Shown piece by piece: positions 1 to 12,339 of a stretch of DNA of 64,000 nucleotides. The stretch comes from Steinernema hermaphroditum (taxonomy: Eukaryota > Nematoda > Chromadorea > Rhabditida > Steinernematidae), in contig CM059622.1 in the NCBI GenBank assembly GCA_030435675.1, positions 5,208,001 through 5,272,000 on the forward strand, in the 5' to 3' direction. The translations under genes and the position numbers were made by a program. Position 1 is the stretch's first letter. Each line of letters starts with the position of its first letter. The notes beneath the pieces were generated by a model. It was not told the DNA's origin. It saw nothing but the letters and a program-made list of their open reading frames with translations, and ran no database searches.

Positions 1-1391
1 CGCCAAATTTCCTCAATACACATTCCTATGGAAGTATGACGAAGCTGAAACGGATTCGGAAATGGTGAAGAACCACACGAATGTGATTCTGACGAAGTGG
101 ATGCCCCAGTTCGATCTGCTCAGTAAGTTCGAAATGCATAAAAGACGGCGGTGTTCTGCAGGGTGGCCCAAAAAAGGCATCTAGACATAAGTCTAGAATG
201 TCATTTCCATGAGCATCTAGATGTGAGACCGGTGGAAAAACGAAAGAAACCGACCGGTCTCATCGGTCTGCAATTCTGAATGGTTTTCTAGACCTCTAGT
301 CTGTCTCGATGCTCTCGGGTCATTCTGTATTTTTCTCCACGAAGGGACCGGAGTTGATTTCCCTCTATCCCGGAAGTAGCTGGAACAAAAAGCAACATCT
401 GTCATAACTGGTGTTGATCACCACCCTTAAAATCCTTAATTTTGGGAAGTGCCTCGTGATTGGACCATAAAACTAGTATCACTGATTGTACCTCATCTTT
501 GAAATCTCAGAATGAGATCAGCCCCGGCTATGTGTCCAAAAACCTTAAATTCTCCACCTTTGAGATGCTGTGCAAGCTAGCTTCACAGCAAAAACACCGA
601 CTTGATTTATTTTCGTCGCCGCCGGAAATACCTAGGTCAAAACTAAAAACAACACCTGTCGTAACCACGACTGATCAAACCACTCCTAATCACTCATTCC
701 GTCACAAGACCAGTGATTGGATTCTATCACCAAGTGAATAGGGTGCAAGTTTGATGAATATAGTGACTGGCTAGAGAAGAAGCTATCTATATGTAATATG
801 ATCTCTCTTTGATCTGGAACTTCAGCAACTCCACGATAAACTCTTTTAGGTGACAAGCGCACGATCGCCTTCATCAGCCACTTGGGTCAGAACTCCTTCC
901 TCGAAACCACCAACGCTGGCACTCCCATCATCGCCGTTCCCCTCTTCGTCGACCAGCTCTACAACAGCGCCATGGCGCTGGACAAGGGCCTCGGCGTCCG
1001 ACTCGACCGTTTCAACCTAACCGAAGAGAGTATCACAGAAGCGCTTAGCGAAGTCCTCTTCAATCCGAAGTCAGTTCCCTCTCACGAACCTCCTCGACGC
1101 TTTCGCTTCAGGTACCGCGCGAACGCCGCCAAGATCTCCAAGATGCTCCGGTCACAGCCGTTCTCCGCGCGCGACGTCTTCGTTAGAAACGTCGAGTATG
1201 TTGTGGAGAACCCGGAAGTGGGCGCCCACTTCCAGCTCCCCTCGGTGGAGATGCCCTTCTGGAAGGAGCACTCCCTCGACATCGTCGGCTTTGTCCTCCT
1301 CTGCGCTGTTTTTCTCGTCGCCTCGGTCGTCTTCGCCGTGTGGCGCTTATCTCGGGCGCTCTTATTTTTACCCAAGAGGAAATGTGACTGA
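1..1391 (+). CDS. UDP-glucuronosyltransferase, C-terminal half (5' end outside window)
   Basis: UGTs transfer a sugar from a UDP-sugar to small lipophilic molecules in the ER lumen. Exons are 1..122, 850..1069 and 1112..1391, giving 206 visible residues; the N-terminal acceptor-binding half lies off the left edge. The UDP-sugar-binding signature is seen as WMPQFDLL, then SHLGQNSFLE, then PLFVDQ with the usual D-x-x-Q. The H-G-G/H-A-G of most relatives is H-L-G here. One C-terminal membrane helix (LDIVGFVLLCAVFLVASVVF) is followed by a short tail ending KRKCD, which fits a KxKxx ER-retrieval signal. The last intron (1070..1111, 42 nt) is a multiple of three without a stop, so it reads through as spurious coding sequence; removing it restores the family motif NPKYRANA. 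Both intron positions and phases match the second UGT at 32905..35182, so the two are paralogs. It is convergent with tropomodulin. Confidence 0.9.
225..261. repeat. short inverted repeat in UGT intron
   Basis: GAGACCGGT at 225..233 pairs with ACCGGTCTC at 253..261. A related hairpin lies in a tropomodulin intron at 2021..2123, and the adjoining GTTTCT-type sequence is also similar. It may be a small dispersed palindromic element. Confidence 0.45.
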
Positions 1392-1625
1392 AAAACAGAG
1401 TCTGTCAGCTGACTCGGCGTACTTCTGTAGTAAATCACGTGCCATTCCACATGAGCTTTACTCGGAACAACGTTTAAACACAAAAACATAAAGCCAAGGG
1501 ATGAATGGAGAGGAGAGATATCACAGCGGCGGCAGAGACTATCGTTGAAAAGCCACATAAAGCTGAAGGGGTGCAGTGATAAACAGGATGGGAGCAAAAA
1601 AGAGTATTATTATGCTTCGATTCTC

Positions 1626-1631
1626 AATAAA
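1626..1631 (+). promoter_or_regulatory. poly(A) signal AATAAA
   Basis: AATAAA lies 235 bp after the UGT stop codon on the same strand and before the end of the convergent gene's coding region, so it is the likely 3' processing signal of the UGT. Confidence 0.5.
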
Positions 1632-1677
1632 TTATGATCTTTTATACGAATGAAAAATAGAAGTGTAATTACAGGAT

Positions 1678-3901
1678 TCACGCTTGAGAAGAGGTCTCCA
1701 GTCGGCGCAGTCGCACTGAAATGTCAACGTTATAGCGTCGATTGGGAAAGTGTGAATAAAAACAGCCCTAATCTAAAGACAAACAACGCACCTCTTTCCA
1801 GATTTCGCTCTAGCGCTTCGGATACGCGATGGCGCGCCTCCATCGACTGGAAGGCGATTCCGACGCGGAGAAGGGAGTCGTTTTCTTCTATTGTGAGCAT
1901 CATGTCCATTTCGATCTGGTTTCCGAGGACGGAGGCGCGCTGAAATGGTGGAGAAGTTGAGTAAAGGTTACGATAGCGGGGAATTCGCTTCTTGTCATTG
2001 TAATCGGCCCTTCATTTTTCCAACCGGTCTGTCGTTTCTATGTTCTCGAAAATGCCTTCACTCCAGACGTCTAGAAATTGCAACAAAGCCATTTTCAAGA
2101 AATTGCAAACGTGAGACCGGTTGTGGACCATCGTGTATGAAACGTCACAACATGAACATAACCGCACCTGATTGTCAGCGTGGAATCGAGTCAACACCTG
2201 AGTCTTCAAAGTCGCTCTGAGAAGCTTCGCCAGCATTTCCGGACTGATATCGTTCGACTCGACGTTGAGGACCTTCAGCGACGGACTGCTTTCGAGCAGC
2301 TCTACGAGTCCTCTCGCTTCTGAGTCTTTCATTTCGACGCCGGCCATGCTGAGCTTCTCAATGTGTGACGACCCCGCGGCTGCTTTGATCAAATTTCTGA
2401 TGCGTTCCCTGGAGACGGCCATGTTGTTTATGTTGACCTCTGTGAGGTCTTCGTCGTCTCCCTCCAATCGCCTGAAAAAGAGGCAATCGAGTGAAGAGGT
2501 TCGCGCAAAAATCACCTGATTTGAGCAAACAGAACAAGAACTCACTTGATGCAGTCGTCGACGTTCGTTTGGTTCACAGGCTCATCGGGGATAGCGTGTG
2601 GCGCGAACGCCTTGACGATGCCGGTGAAGGACGTGCCCGTGTATTCATCTTGGGTTTTGCCTTTGAGAGCGTTGTAGTACTGCTTCTGGTTCAAGATGTT
2701 GTGCATTCCTGAAACAATTATGGCTAGAAAACATGAAATCTCTGCAAAACTGACCCAAAATTCCAGCCAAATCGACCAGATCGCGTTCCGGGGCGCGATC
2801 GAGAGCCTTCTCGAACTTCTCGTCGTCGATATCGTCTTCATCTTCGTCGTCGTCGAGGTCTACTTCGATTGGCATCTCCATATCCTTCAGTTTCCGGCCC
2901 AGAGAATCCACTTCATCATCGCCGCCTCCCTTCTCTTCTTCGTCCTTCGCCTGCCAAACCTTTCCGCGTTTCACTCCGGGGTTGTACGGCACGGCTTCTT
3001 CCCAATCCTCTTCCTTTTTCGCGCTTTCCTCCAAGAATTGTAGCAGTTTTTCGCGTTGAAACGGACCCGTCGGCTCTTTCTCCGTTTGGTTGCGGCAGCG
3101 TTGTGAAGGCGGCAGAAGCGAGTTCTGAAACAACGGGATAGAGTCATCTTAGGGCCGCGGGATCAACTCACATCTGGGTCGAAGTCGTTGTTCAGATCTT
3201 CGAGCTCTTCGGGAGTGAGCTTCGAGAGCAGATTCTCCAGATCATTATCGTCGTAATCGCGGAGATCTCGACCGTAGAGTTTGACTCCAGCGCCACGCGA
3301 TCCTGCGGGCGTCTTCCGGGCGGCTCCGGGTGCGGCGAATGACTTCTCTTCAGCGTAGTAGCTGTAAGCAGATGCTACTGGTATCATCGGCATGCTTCCG
3401 GAATCGATCCGATCGTACTCCGACGATCGATACGTCTTCCAGCAGCTGGCGCGTTGACAGGAGAATAGGACGACGATGGACTAGAGGAGGTCGACGAGTA
3501 TGTCGAGGTGCGCAGCAGAAAATTTCGAGAGAAGCAAACAGAGCGCCGCTCCTCTCGTCATCGTCAGCATCATTCTCGTGTCAATGCGATACAGAGGGTA
3601 AATAAAAACGCAATTTGGAATCAAAAACCACAAACATCAAATGTTCAGCGGGGAATTCGACAAAAACAGCTGATTTCAGAAGCGATTCTGCTGCATCTCA
3701 TTAGCATCTTCTTGTTGACTTTTTCATGTTATCCCGCCAAAAAATGCCCTTTCCGGACAGACAATCCGCTGCAGAGCTTGCAGACATGCCAGAACTGGTT
3801 CCTTTGTCTCCAAAAGAGCATCGTAGACAGGAATGTCTACGTGAGCGGTTGATCGTTGCAAATCAGCACCGAAGGAGAAAGACTTACTCGCTTTTGCTCA
3901 T
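1678..3901 (-). CDS. Tropomodulin (pointed-end actin-capping protein)
   Basis: Tropomodulin caps the pointed end of actin filaments and binds tropomyosin; the C. elegans member is UNC-94/TMD-1. Coding exons in gene order are 3888..3901, 3172..3445, 2755..3124, 2546..2708, 2168..2471, 1792..1939 and 1678..1715. They total 1311 nt (436 aa) and close in phase. The N-terminal tropomyosin/actin-binding part has GRDLRDYDDNDLENLL and EELEDLNNDFDPD, then a second site around PTGPFQREKLLQFLEES. An acidic stretch follows, then ILGMHNILNQKQYYNAL and leucine-rich repeats (EVNINNMAV, LKVLNVESNDIS, LLRVGIAF). It ends RVRLRRLETSSQA. The first coding exon has only 14 coding nt (MSKSD, the last codon split); it joins through a weak acceptor (CGCGCCAG), so an alternative start at 3393 (MPMIPVAS) is possible. 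A TTTCAG just upstream of the first exon (3949) could be a cis or trans-splice site. Confidence 0.9.
2021..2123. repeat. inverted repeat in tropomodulin intron
   Basis: CAACCGGTCT at 2021..2030 is a perfect 10-bp complement of AGACCGGTTG at 2114..2123. It lies wholly inside the intron 1940..2167 and resembles the hairpin at 225..261. Confidence 0.5.
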
Positions 3902-3948
3902 GGCAGTTTGGATTCTCGGGTTCCGGGCGGCGGTTCCGCTCAAAGAAT

Positions 3949-6900
3949 CTGAAAGTGGCGACGAATTAAGAAAGGACGTTCGGCGCTGGACAAACAAACA
4001 CGCGCGACAGAACAGGAATCACGCTAACCATCGTTTTGGAGGAGGAGAGGGAGAGCACTGAGTCAAGCGCCGAAAGCCGCTCGAATTGTTCGCCAAATAG
4101 GGAATACAAACACTGAATGCAGTGGATCGCCGAAACGTCGAGGACCACCCACAGCGTGTTCCGACAAAGAGCGTGGCGATCGATGGCCGCGAATTCTCTG
4201 AAAGCGAGAGCGCTGCCGGCGTTGATTGCATTTAGGCACTGATGGAGAATGCGAATTGGACTCTGAGGAGGAGAAGAAGTGCGAATCGGGCTAGAATAGG
4301 ACCTATTTAAATGAAGTCTAGTGAATCTTGGGTTTTATCTAAAAAGAGAGGGCTTGAGAGGACAAATTGGAGTTTCAGGTCGTTTTCAGGACCTTTTTCT
4401 TCTTTCAATCATTCGTGCTATTCCAGATATTGGAAAATGTGAGTTTCGTGAATTTCCAGAAAGGACAAAAAGAGTTGGCTCTTAGAAATGATCTGGAAGG
4501 GGGCCGCAGACTAGAATATGGACCAGATGGGGAACAATAGTGCGCCTTCTACAGGGATTGTCTAGATACGCCAAAGGGTAATTCTGGTCTGCCATCAACC
4601 CAAATGAACTACAATACAGTTTGAAATACAATACAATACGCGTATTTGTCAAAGCACCTTATCAAAATTTCATAAGAGGCTGAATAAGAAGTTAGCAAAC
4701 GAATTTTGTAATGCGTGAGACGGGAAACTCGCCATAGATAAGTAAAATATTAACAAAACATTTATGGTTTTTATTTCGAAATCCACGACTAGCCCCTCAG
4801 GTCTAGGCACAAAGATAGACATAGATCAGTCCTGATCATCAGAAACCTCTTTTATACCCCCTACGAGATTATAAATGCATAAATACGCACCACCTAAAGT
4901 TTACTTTGTCTGCTCTATTTTTGTAACGTCGAGCGTGGCAAACAGATTATATCTGTTTACGTGACACCCATGTGCCGATGATAAACGGTAAATACCGGTC
5001 GACTAACACCCACCATAATCGAAAACAAACAGTCAGCTTTGAGACTCAAAACACGGCGAACGGGAAGTTGTTGGGAAATCCATCATTTTGTAAAAAAAAC
5101 CGAAGCCAGCGCTGGAAGCTGACAAGATTTTTAATGAATTTTCTTAAAATCGATACAGTAAATGAACAATGCGTCATGGTGAAAAAGAAGGAGAATCAAA
5201 AAGCGTTTCGAAACGTCAAAGTCAAAGTATTTATATAATGGCGCGGACAAAGTGATGATGTTACATTTACATTACGACCGCTTCGTCTGTTTGGCTATTT
5301 GCATAGAGAAGCATCACGCATTTAACATTGATTCATTGCATATACAGTCCCATCGCCTGTGGGCACAGCACACAAAACTTTGGAACGGATTACGACAGGA
5401 TGGATGCGTTTTTTAGGACCTGCAAACGAATAGACGTCAGTGGGTCGTCCAGGAACCCGCGGAATGTTCAAAAAGTGTAAAGCGGTATTAAGGCTGCAAT
5501 TAGTCTTCAAAAAGTGCACGATTTGCACGTTTAGGCGCCAAAGAACGGAAGGGAGGACTACGTAAGATACAGGAACTGGGAAGGATAGTCGGCTGACCTC
5601 ATGCTTATGTGAAAAAATGAAAATATAAGATGAGGGAGCGCCTTCTCCGAGATTACTGGATAACACAAATCCAGCGTGTGGAAAATGAAGACAAAGCGCT
5701 AAACAAATATTCGGAAAGCCCAACGATTAAGCACACATATAAAAATCAAACCTCAATCAGCTGACGTGTTCTGACAGGATGCAAAACGATCAAGAATTCG
5801 GCTCTACATGAAAAGTTCCTTCTTCAGAAAACACATTTGATTAAAAATAGAAAGCCGTCTAAGGGTACAGCTGACTTCTCTTCGGAGTCCCAGTACGGTC
5901 GAGCCAAGTAGAAGTCCGTCCCCGCTGTTTTCCGTTAAATTTCAAGTTCTTTCAATAAAGTACGTACATCCAAAACGCAACTTTCTTTTTCGATTCCGTA
6001 AAACTGAGATATTTCTTTAACACCACAGGTCCAGTGAATAGGCTCTCGAATGGACAGTAAATGGGATATCCATACGATTTAAAACCAGTACATCCCAATC
6101 CATTAATTTCATTACACTCTGCTCGAAATCCACAATAAAAATAATGTTCTGGATGAATTGGCTTCTCGACGACGAAAGGACATTACACTCGTCTACAGAA
6201 CACCTCTCAAAAAGCTCATCTCATTATCAGCCAGGGCTTGTCACCGCCGATCAGGCGGTGATCAACGACGACTCGCAACCGGACGAGTAAAGCGGCTCTC
6301 CTTAACATCCCGTCCGTCCCGAACAGCCCCATTCGGATCAATAAACGAACGAGAGCCTGGCGACGGGGAGCAGCTGCGCCCCTCGGGGAAGCCTCCGGGC
6401 GGGCACCAAGCTAGGCACTGCCGGCACGTATTTTGAGGTTATAGATACCTACACAGGGAGCGCTGTGTCCGGTGTGCGGGCAGTTATAACGAAGCGGAAA
6501 ACAGCGGGGACGCACTTCTGCACGGGGCGACCGTGCTGCGGCTCCGGTCCCAGAACGGAAACCGCAGAGAAGTCAGCGGGAGCCTGTGAAGAGGGGAGAT
6601 TATAATTCGCGATTTGATTTGCATGGAAACAAGTTTTGGAGAGGTGATCGCCGAGGGTGCGAACGACCATTTGGCGCGAAATTATGGATTCATTTTCGAC
6701 GGAAGGAAATCGAAAATATGTGTGTGTCACAATGGAGCGCAGTCGGAAAGGGGCGCTGGAGAGGGAAGGATGAATGGGCGACACTTGTATGTAGATGAAG
6801 GAGGAGATAAGGAAGTGTTCGCAGGGTCATCGGCGGCGGAGAAGAGTCTCGCGACGAAAGAAAGTTTCATGTTTCTTTTTATTTTGACGGCACAAACTTT

Positions 6901-7117
6901 TTCTTACGACCGTCTGGCCCTCTGATCGGCTAAAATTAACGACCGCCGCAGGAGGATCAAGAAAACAAACAAAGCTATTAAAAGCTGGGACTTGATAGGA
7001 GGGGGAACAGAACATGGTTGCAGGGGGATATCGTATTTTGTGAGGATATAATATGGTACAGCTACACAGTTTTTATGCAGTAGGATTGAAGAAAATTTTT
7101 CTGTATTTGAGAACATA
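3949..7117. other. non-coding stretch upstream of tropomodulin
   Basis: No convincing gene seen. The first few hundred bases presumably hold the tropomodulin promoter or 5' untranslated exons. Around 6220-6420 the sequence becomes GC-rich (roughly CCGCCGATCAGGCGGTGATC and on) without a good reading frame; this is the first of several such islands in the 4-21 kb interval. Confidence 0.4.
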
Positions 7118-7216
7118 GTGTCCCCTTCAATCTTATTTTATTTGAAACTACAGTTAATATGTATTTTTGGTGCTAGCTAGTAAATCATGCAACAGTTCAT
7201 TCTGCTTATCTTTTTT
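7118..7216. repeat. direct repeat, copy 1
   Basis: The block starting GTGTCCCCTTCAATCTTATT and ending near CTGCTTATCTTTTTT recurs at 7584..7683 with scattered substitutions. Confidence 0.75.
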
Positions 7217-7583
7217 GCCCATTTTTGTCCGTCCAATAGAAGATAGATCATGCTGAAATATTCCTTCATTTAACCGTTCAAAAATCTACCAAGTTGTCAA
7301 AGACTCATCGAACTGCTGTGCTCTCGTTCTTCATCCGATCTTGGTCGAATTCGGTCGAACTAAAATCGTATTCGGGTCCGGCGATACTCAAACATTTCAG
7401 GCCAATCCACTCCGGCGACCACAGACGAAGAAGTATTTGTTTTTTCCGCTATAAAACTGCACATGTTTTCCTCGAGGTATTTAAAAATCGCATCAGCGGC
7501 TCGTACTCAAGTTGCTAGTTTAGTAAGTAACAAAGTTTCACTTTGGTAGTAGCCCAGGAAAATTTCGAGAACATATGAGCAAA

Positions 7584-7683
7584 GTGTCCCCTTCAATCTT
7601 ATTTTATTCGAAAATACACTAAATATGCATTTTTGATACTAGCTAGTAGCCCGTGCAACAGCTGATTCTGCTTATCTTTTTTT
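7584..7683. repeat. direct repeat, copy 2
   Basis: Second copy of the 7118..7216 block, same orientation. A second pair (near 7511..7560 and 7889..7940, both with AGTAAGTAACAAAG and GCCCAGG/CCCAGCC) follows each copy, so the whole approx. 400-bp unit appears to be a diverged tandem duplication. Confidence 0.75.
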
Positions 7684-8081
7684 GAGGTTAAAGACATCTA
7701 ACATGTAGTAGGCTGAGTTGCAGATTGATTGAAGTGGATGACAGCGGTTTTTTAAAACGACGGTGGGTTGGCTTTTGTGGTTTAAGTTTTCATGGTCTGA
7801 CACTCTGCCAGCATCAAATATGTTTTTATGTTCTAATTTGTCGGATTCAAGTCTCATAGATCAGGGGCTCGTGCTCACTTTGTTAGCAAAAAGGTGCTAG
7901 TAAGTAACAAAGCTCCACTTCACTTCAATACCCCAGCCTAATATTTATCTCTAAAGTTAGGAAATAATGAAGTTTTAACTGGATGTCATATCTTCTGCTT
8001 TTTGCTTTCGGTCTTCGTTCCTTCTATATTTACACCCTCCACTACGGCAATAAATCTCGCACCAATTCATCTATCATCGTA

Positions 8082-8638
8082 TTACCGTAAACAATATAGC
8101 ACTTCATATATCTTACGAATAGGGCCAGCATTTGTCACTGAGTGAGGCGATGAATAGGCGAACATCTTCCCCGAGAGAGGCACATCGTTTGTCGGCACTC
8201 GAGTCATAACACTTGTCTCGCCTGGCTTGTTGCGACCTCTCGGAAATTTGAGAATCCCTCGATGTTTTATGAAGGTTGACAAATGTCTCTGATTGACAGG
8301 CGAGCAGAAGCACATGATGTCTTGTTTGATTTGGTGCACCAAGCTGAGATCTTATCGAGGCTGGGCTTTGTCATCAACAACGCACCATTAGCAAAAGCCA
8401 TCTGACCGATGATATCTTGATTTGTGGGGGTTAATTTAAAGCGTAATTTGTCAAAGTCGACCATATTGTCGTCGGGACTACTAATGGAAATGCACGACGT
8501 GGATGTCACGTCGAGAAAACCAATGTTGAACTCTTTTGAAATTAAACGGTAGATGACGATGTAAGATGGGGCTCTCACAAATCGAACTTTGCCTGAATAG
8601 TTGAGGCTTTTACATCTTAAATAAGTATCTTCTCTCAA
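8082..8638 (-). pseudogene. possible decayed coding sequence, family unknown
   Basis: Two overlapping minus-strand frames (8267..8638 and 8082..8342) read like ordinary protein, with few low-complexity runs and mixed hydrophobic and charged residues (for example VDFDKLRFKLTPTNQDIIGQ). The frames shift into each other with no clear intron. I recognise no domain. Composition is more AT-rich than in the confident genes. It could be a gene relic or chance. Confidence 0.2.
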
Positions 8639-9349
8639 ATCAGCCTAGCATTTTGCTATGTACATTTCTGTTAGTTGTCTTCCACTCGTTATTTGAATTT
8701 ATCATCAAACTTTTTGCTTTCCATCATCGTGCAGAGAAAAAACTAGGACAAAAAAACTTCTTTCCTCGGTTAGGTGAAGTTTATTATAATAATTTTGTTT
8801 TCCATTAAGCAGCCATTCGTCGAGATTTTGTACAATTATTATCGCGAGGTATCATAGGATCATAAGATTTCATGGTTTCCTAAATCCCCGTTTTCCCCAT
8901 ATTTACGTTATCGTTAGCTCTTTTAAGTCGTATATGCATGTCGGAGCCTGCTATTATTTCAATCCATTTTATTTCTTTGAGAATTTAGAAAATCAGAAAT
9001 TCGGTTCCGGAAAAGATGCGAAACTGCCTAATAAGAACTGGGTATTTTGTCTTTTTTACTAGACGGCTATAACTGGAGTTGTCATCGGGTCGAACACGAA
9101 AATTGCAGCATGGACCAATTTTGAAGTCCATTTTTTTATTTTTCAGGTTTAATCCTTAATTGGACCTTGTTTTGATGATCAGTCTAATTTTTTTATTGTG
9201 CTGGGCCGCGACGTTGGGGCGACTTGAAAGTTTGTCGATTGGACTTCAAAATTGGTGTTTTGTGGATATGTATTTTCAGATTCGAGCCAATAACAACTCT
9301 AGCTATGACACACCCAAACGCGATCTCGGCCTAATTACCGTTTAGAAAC

Positions 9350-9610
9350 TCAATTGGGATGGAGTTTGATAACGAATGTGTTCAGAGTGCAGAAATGTTG
9401 GCCGTGCAGCATTTTGACAGTTACTTCCACCACCATTCCGAGCGTAAGGTCTTCAAATACGGTTGTCACAGTCTCGATCTTAAAGAGAAGGTGGTTGTGA
9501 TATGTTTCATAGAACTTCGAACATAGAATCTTGACAGCATACCAGATCTCATTTTTGATGCCAATATACAGCCGATCTCGTTCTTTGTTTTTTTTAGCCG
9601 ACTCCTCCAT
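9350..9610 (-). CDS. weak open reading frame, function unknown
   Basis: An 86-residue frame with a lysine-rich start and a middle part such as NEIWYAVKILCSKFYETYHN. No motif recognised, no clear splice partner and no conserved neighbours. It may be a fragment related to the frames at 8082..8638 or noise. Confidence 0.15.
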   Translation of the reverse strand: MEESAKKNKERDRLYIGIKNEIWYAVKILCSKFYETYHNHLLFKIETVTTVFEDLTLGMVVEVTVKMLHGQHFCTLNTFVIKLHPN

Positions 9611-12339
9611 TTCCGCGCTTTACAGGCTATACAGCAAGAAATCTCAAATTGAGGAACTCGAACAAACATTGTATTGCCTTTTGCTTTTTTTAAACTTTTT
9701 AAATTTGATTTCTTGTTCAAATTCGGACTCCGTAGAAATTCTGATAGCAGGGTTTTGTTTTTTCGATATGCATGCTTATCAATCCTTTGCCGACCTATCA
9801 ATCCTCGACGACCCAAACTGTGAACCAAATGTCACCTCTTTCCCACATTCCCACTTTCCTATCGGGTCTCCGCTTTGGATACGAAGTGTGAAGAGCCCAT
9901 GGATACATGCAGGCGACATCTATCGGATTAAGTCGGTCTTTGCGCGCGCGGGTAATCCCGTTAAGCTCGTTACGCGCGATATTCATCTCCACATAAGGGG
10001 CCGCAATTACAGAGCCGGAAGAAGGGACATTGCCTTCTTCGCCGCGGGCGATCGCTCCCCTTTCGCGCTCACAATATGCGTGTCGCGACAATACGCGACA
10101 AATTACTCTCTTCGACGCCCTCTCACCGCCGCCGGAATCGGCGTCAATTGACCGTCCACGCCGTGCTCCGGCTCTCTGCATGCCGGACAGACCTCGACGG
10201 CGGTCTGCGTGGCTATCGATCGCGTGGCGGTCGCGCAGCGCGTCGTTCGCGCGCCGCGAATTCGCTCTGACGGTCAGCTGCTCCGATGCCGAAGGTCATT
10301 ATTTATATTTATTTATTTGACGGACGACCGAAGATGACAACTCTTATTGATCGCGGTACTCAGCCGACCGCCGAGCGTTGTTGCAATATTTTAGGTTATG
10401 GTTACGAGCTTATGTCTCTGGAGAAGGCGCCACTGGTCACTCGTGCGTGGGTGGCCGAGAGGGGCGTTCAGGCGAAGTCGTATTCTCTTCTCGTGTGTCG
10501 AAATATCTGTTCCGTCCAAATAAGGTGGTAATGACAGCTCGCTTCCTTTCTGTCCCCTCACATTATAGATTCTCAAATGTTGATTTATAGATTTCTACGT
10601 AATTAATACGGTATCGCATCTAATGATATGTATTCGTTTGCATAAAATCGTAAATCTAATCACCTTTTTACAACGATCTTTTGTTTGCAATTTTCCAACG
10701 TTTCTGTTTTAGGCTGTAGGTTTATAATTGTTGCTTTTTTAGGTTCTTTGGCTTTGAGTAAGGGCAAATATTATATTGGAAATTTTAGAAAACACTTCAT
10801 CTTCTTAAAAAAATGATGAAAGTCGGGGACATTACCATTCAACTAAAGGAACACCCTCACTAACAGCGAACTGTTCTAGCTCTAGTAACCGAAATCCATG
10901 ATTGTTGCTACCGTTTTTTGGAGCTTGATCGAAGGCAAGGGAGTTTATGCGAGCACCATTCCCCAGACTCGCCATTATCCGTATTTCAGTCCGAAGTGTA
11001 ACCTTGTAGCCTTTCTAATCTATACGCGTGCCCTTCTAATTGAGGTGCAAAATGGTTATATCGTAAATAGTATCTTACTAAAACAAACACACATTGATTG
11101 GGGTTCTAAACTGAAGGGCAGAAAGTAGAAAAGCTTTAGTTTTGTATTATTTCTTACATTATAGTGAATCTGACGAATTTACGCTTGATCAATGAATGAT
11201 TTAAGCCAAAGGATCCACTCCCTTTAATTTCCAAATTTTTTCCTCTTTCATTTCAAGCAAATTAGTACGCTGAATCTCTCCCAGTTATATCTGATCACCT
11301 TAGATCGCCTTTGTTAACTCATACTGCGTGAACTACAGAAGATTATGGTAATTAAAGACGCCAGCATTGGAAGGATTCTTTTGTGAAGTCCAGCTCCATT
11401 GTTAAGGTAGATTGTGCTCATACAAGTGCCAAATGGATCAAACACCACTATAAATTACATGTTTGTTTGCCTTGAATTCAGATCAACGGGTCCGCAATGT
11501 GTCCCACTTAGCGCCGTGCAAACGTCGACGACCACCTCCAAACCCTCCACAAACCCTTAAACACTCCAAAAACCTCGATAATTTGCAGTGTCACGTCGTT
11601 TCCGCGTCCCAAAATGCACTCCATCTGTTCCGTCACCGCAAAAAGCGCAATTCGCGTCGCGACCTTGGCGGTGGCATGTAATTCCTCCCCTCCAGAAGAC
11701 TCTTTTCGGCGCGGACGACAAGGATTATGAGGCGTGCGCAGAACTAAGACCAGTGCCCTCTTCGAAAAGTCAAATATTTGATCCTCTGTTTTTCGAGTTG
11801 CCCAAAATAACCCTCTTTAGTGGGGCCGTAAAAGAGCCGTTTATGAGTGCGCATAGTTTGCAGAGTGTGGGAACGCGAACGTAGTGCGAAGTGGGTCGCT
11901 AATGCGCAATATTTATTGACCTTTGTGTGCTTAGACTCCGTTTTTACAAGTGGGAAAGGGGATCCGGCCGAGATGTGTAAATATGTGTGGAGGCTGGAAC
12001 TGGGCGATGAATTATTCAGTGGTCAAAGATTTACTGACCAGAACGCCAAGTTTAAGTTCCTGAAATTCTATGAATATAAAAGTTCTGAAGCTGGAATGCT
12101 TACTCAAAAACTTTAAGGGAGACAGCTAAGTACAGTAAAGTCTCTGAAACGGACAAAAATAGATTCGTTGAAGATCCATGACCTTTGGATTCCCTGGGGA
12201 TGGACGTCAATTTCGCGTTTGAAACATTAGTGGAGAACTATGTGGAAGAATATCCTAAAAGCTAAAAACTGACTTTCTGACAAAACATAATTGAAAGCCT
12301 TCTGTCTCAACTTTGACCTCGATTGTATCGAAAGATTTC

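Larger units (their letters stand above)
7684..12339. other. intergenic stretch without a convincing gene
   Basis: AT-rich overall. GC-rich islands lie near 9930-10290 (many CGCGACA/CGCGCGG words) and 11490-11720. Two minus-strand frames listed separately look slightly protein-like but have no recognisable family and no coherent splice model. I saw no tRNA or other structured RNA. Confidence 0.4.

Noticed and set aside
9531..10151. 206-residue + strand frame
   Set aside because: Long but with no recognisable domain, a composition that changes abruptly where it enters a GC-rich island, and overlapping frames of similar length on the other strand; more likely chance.
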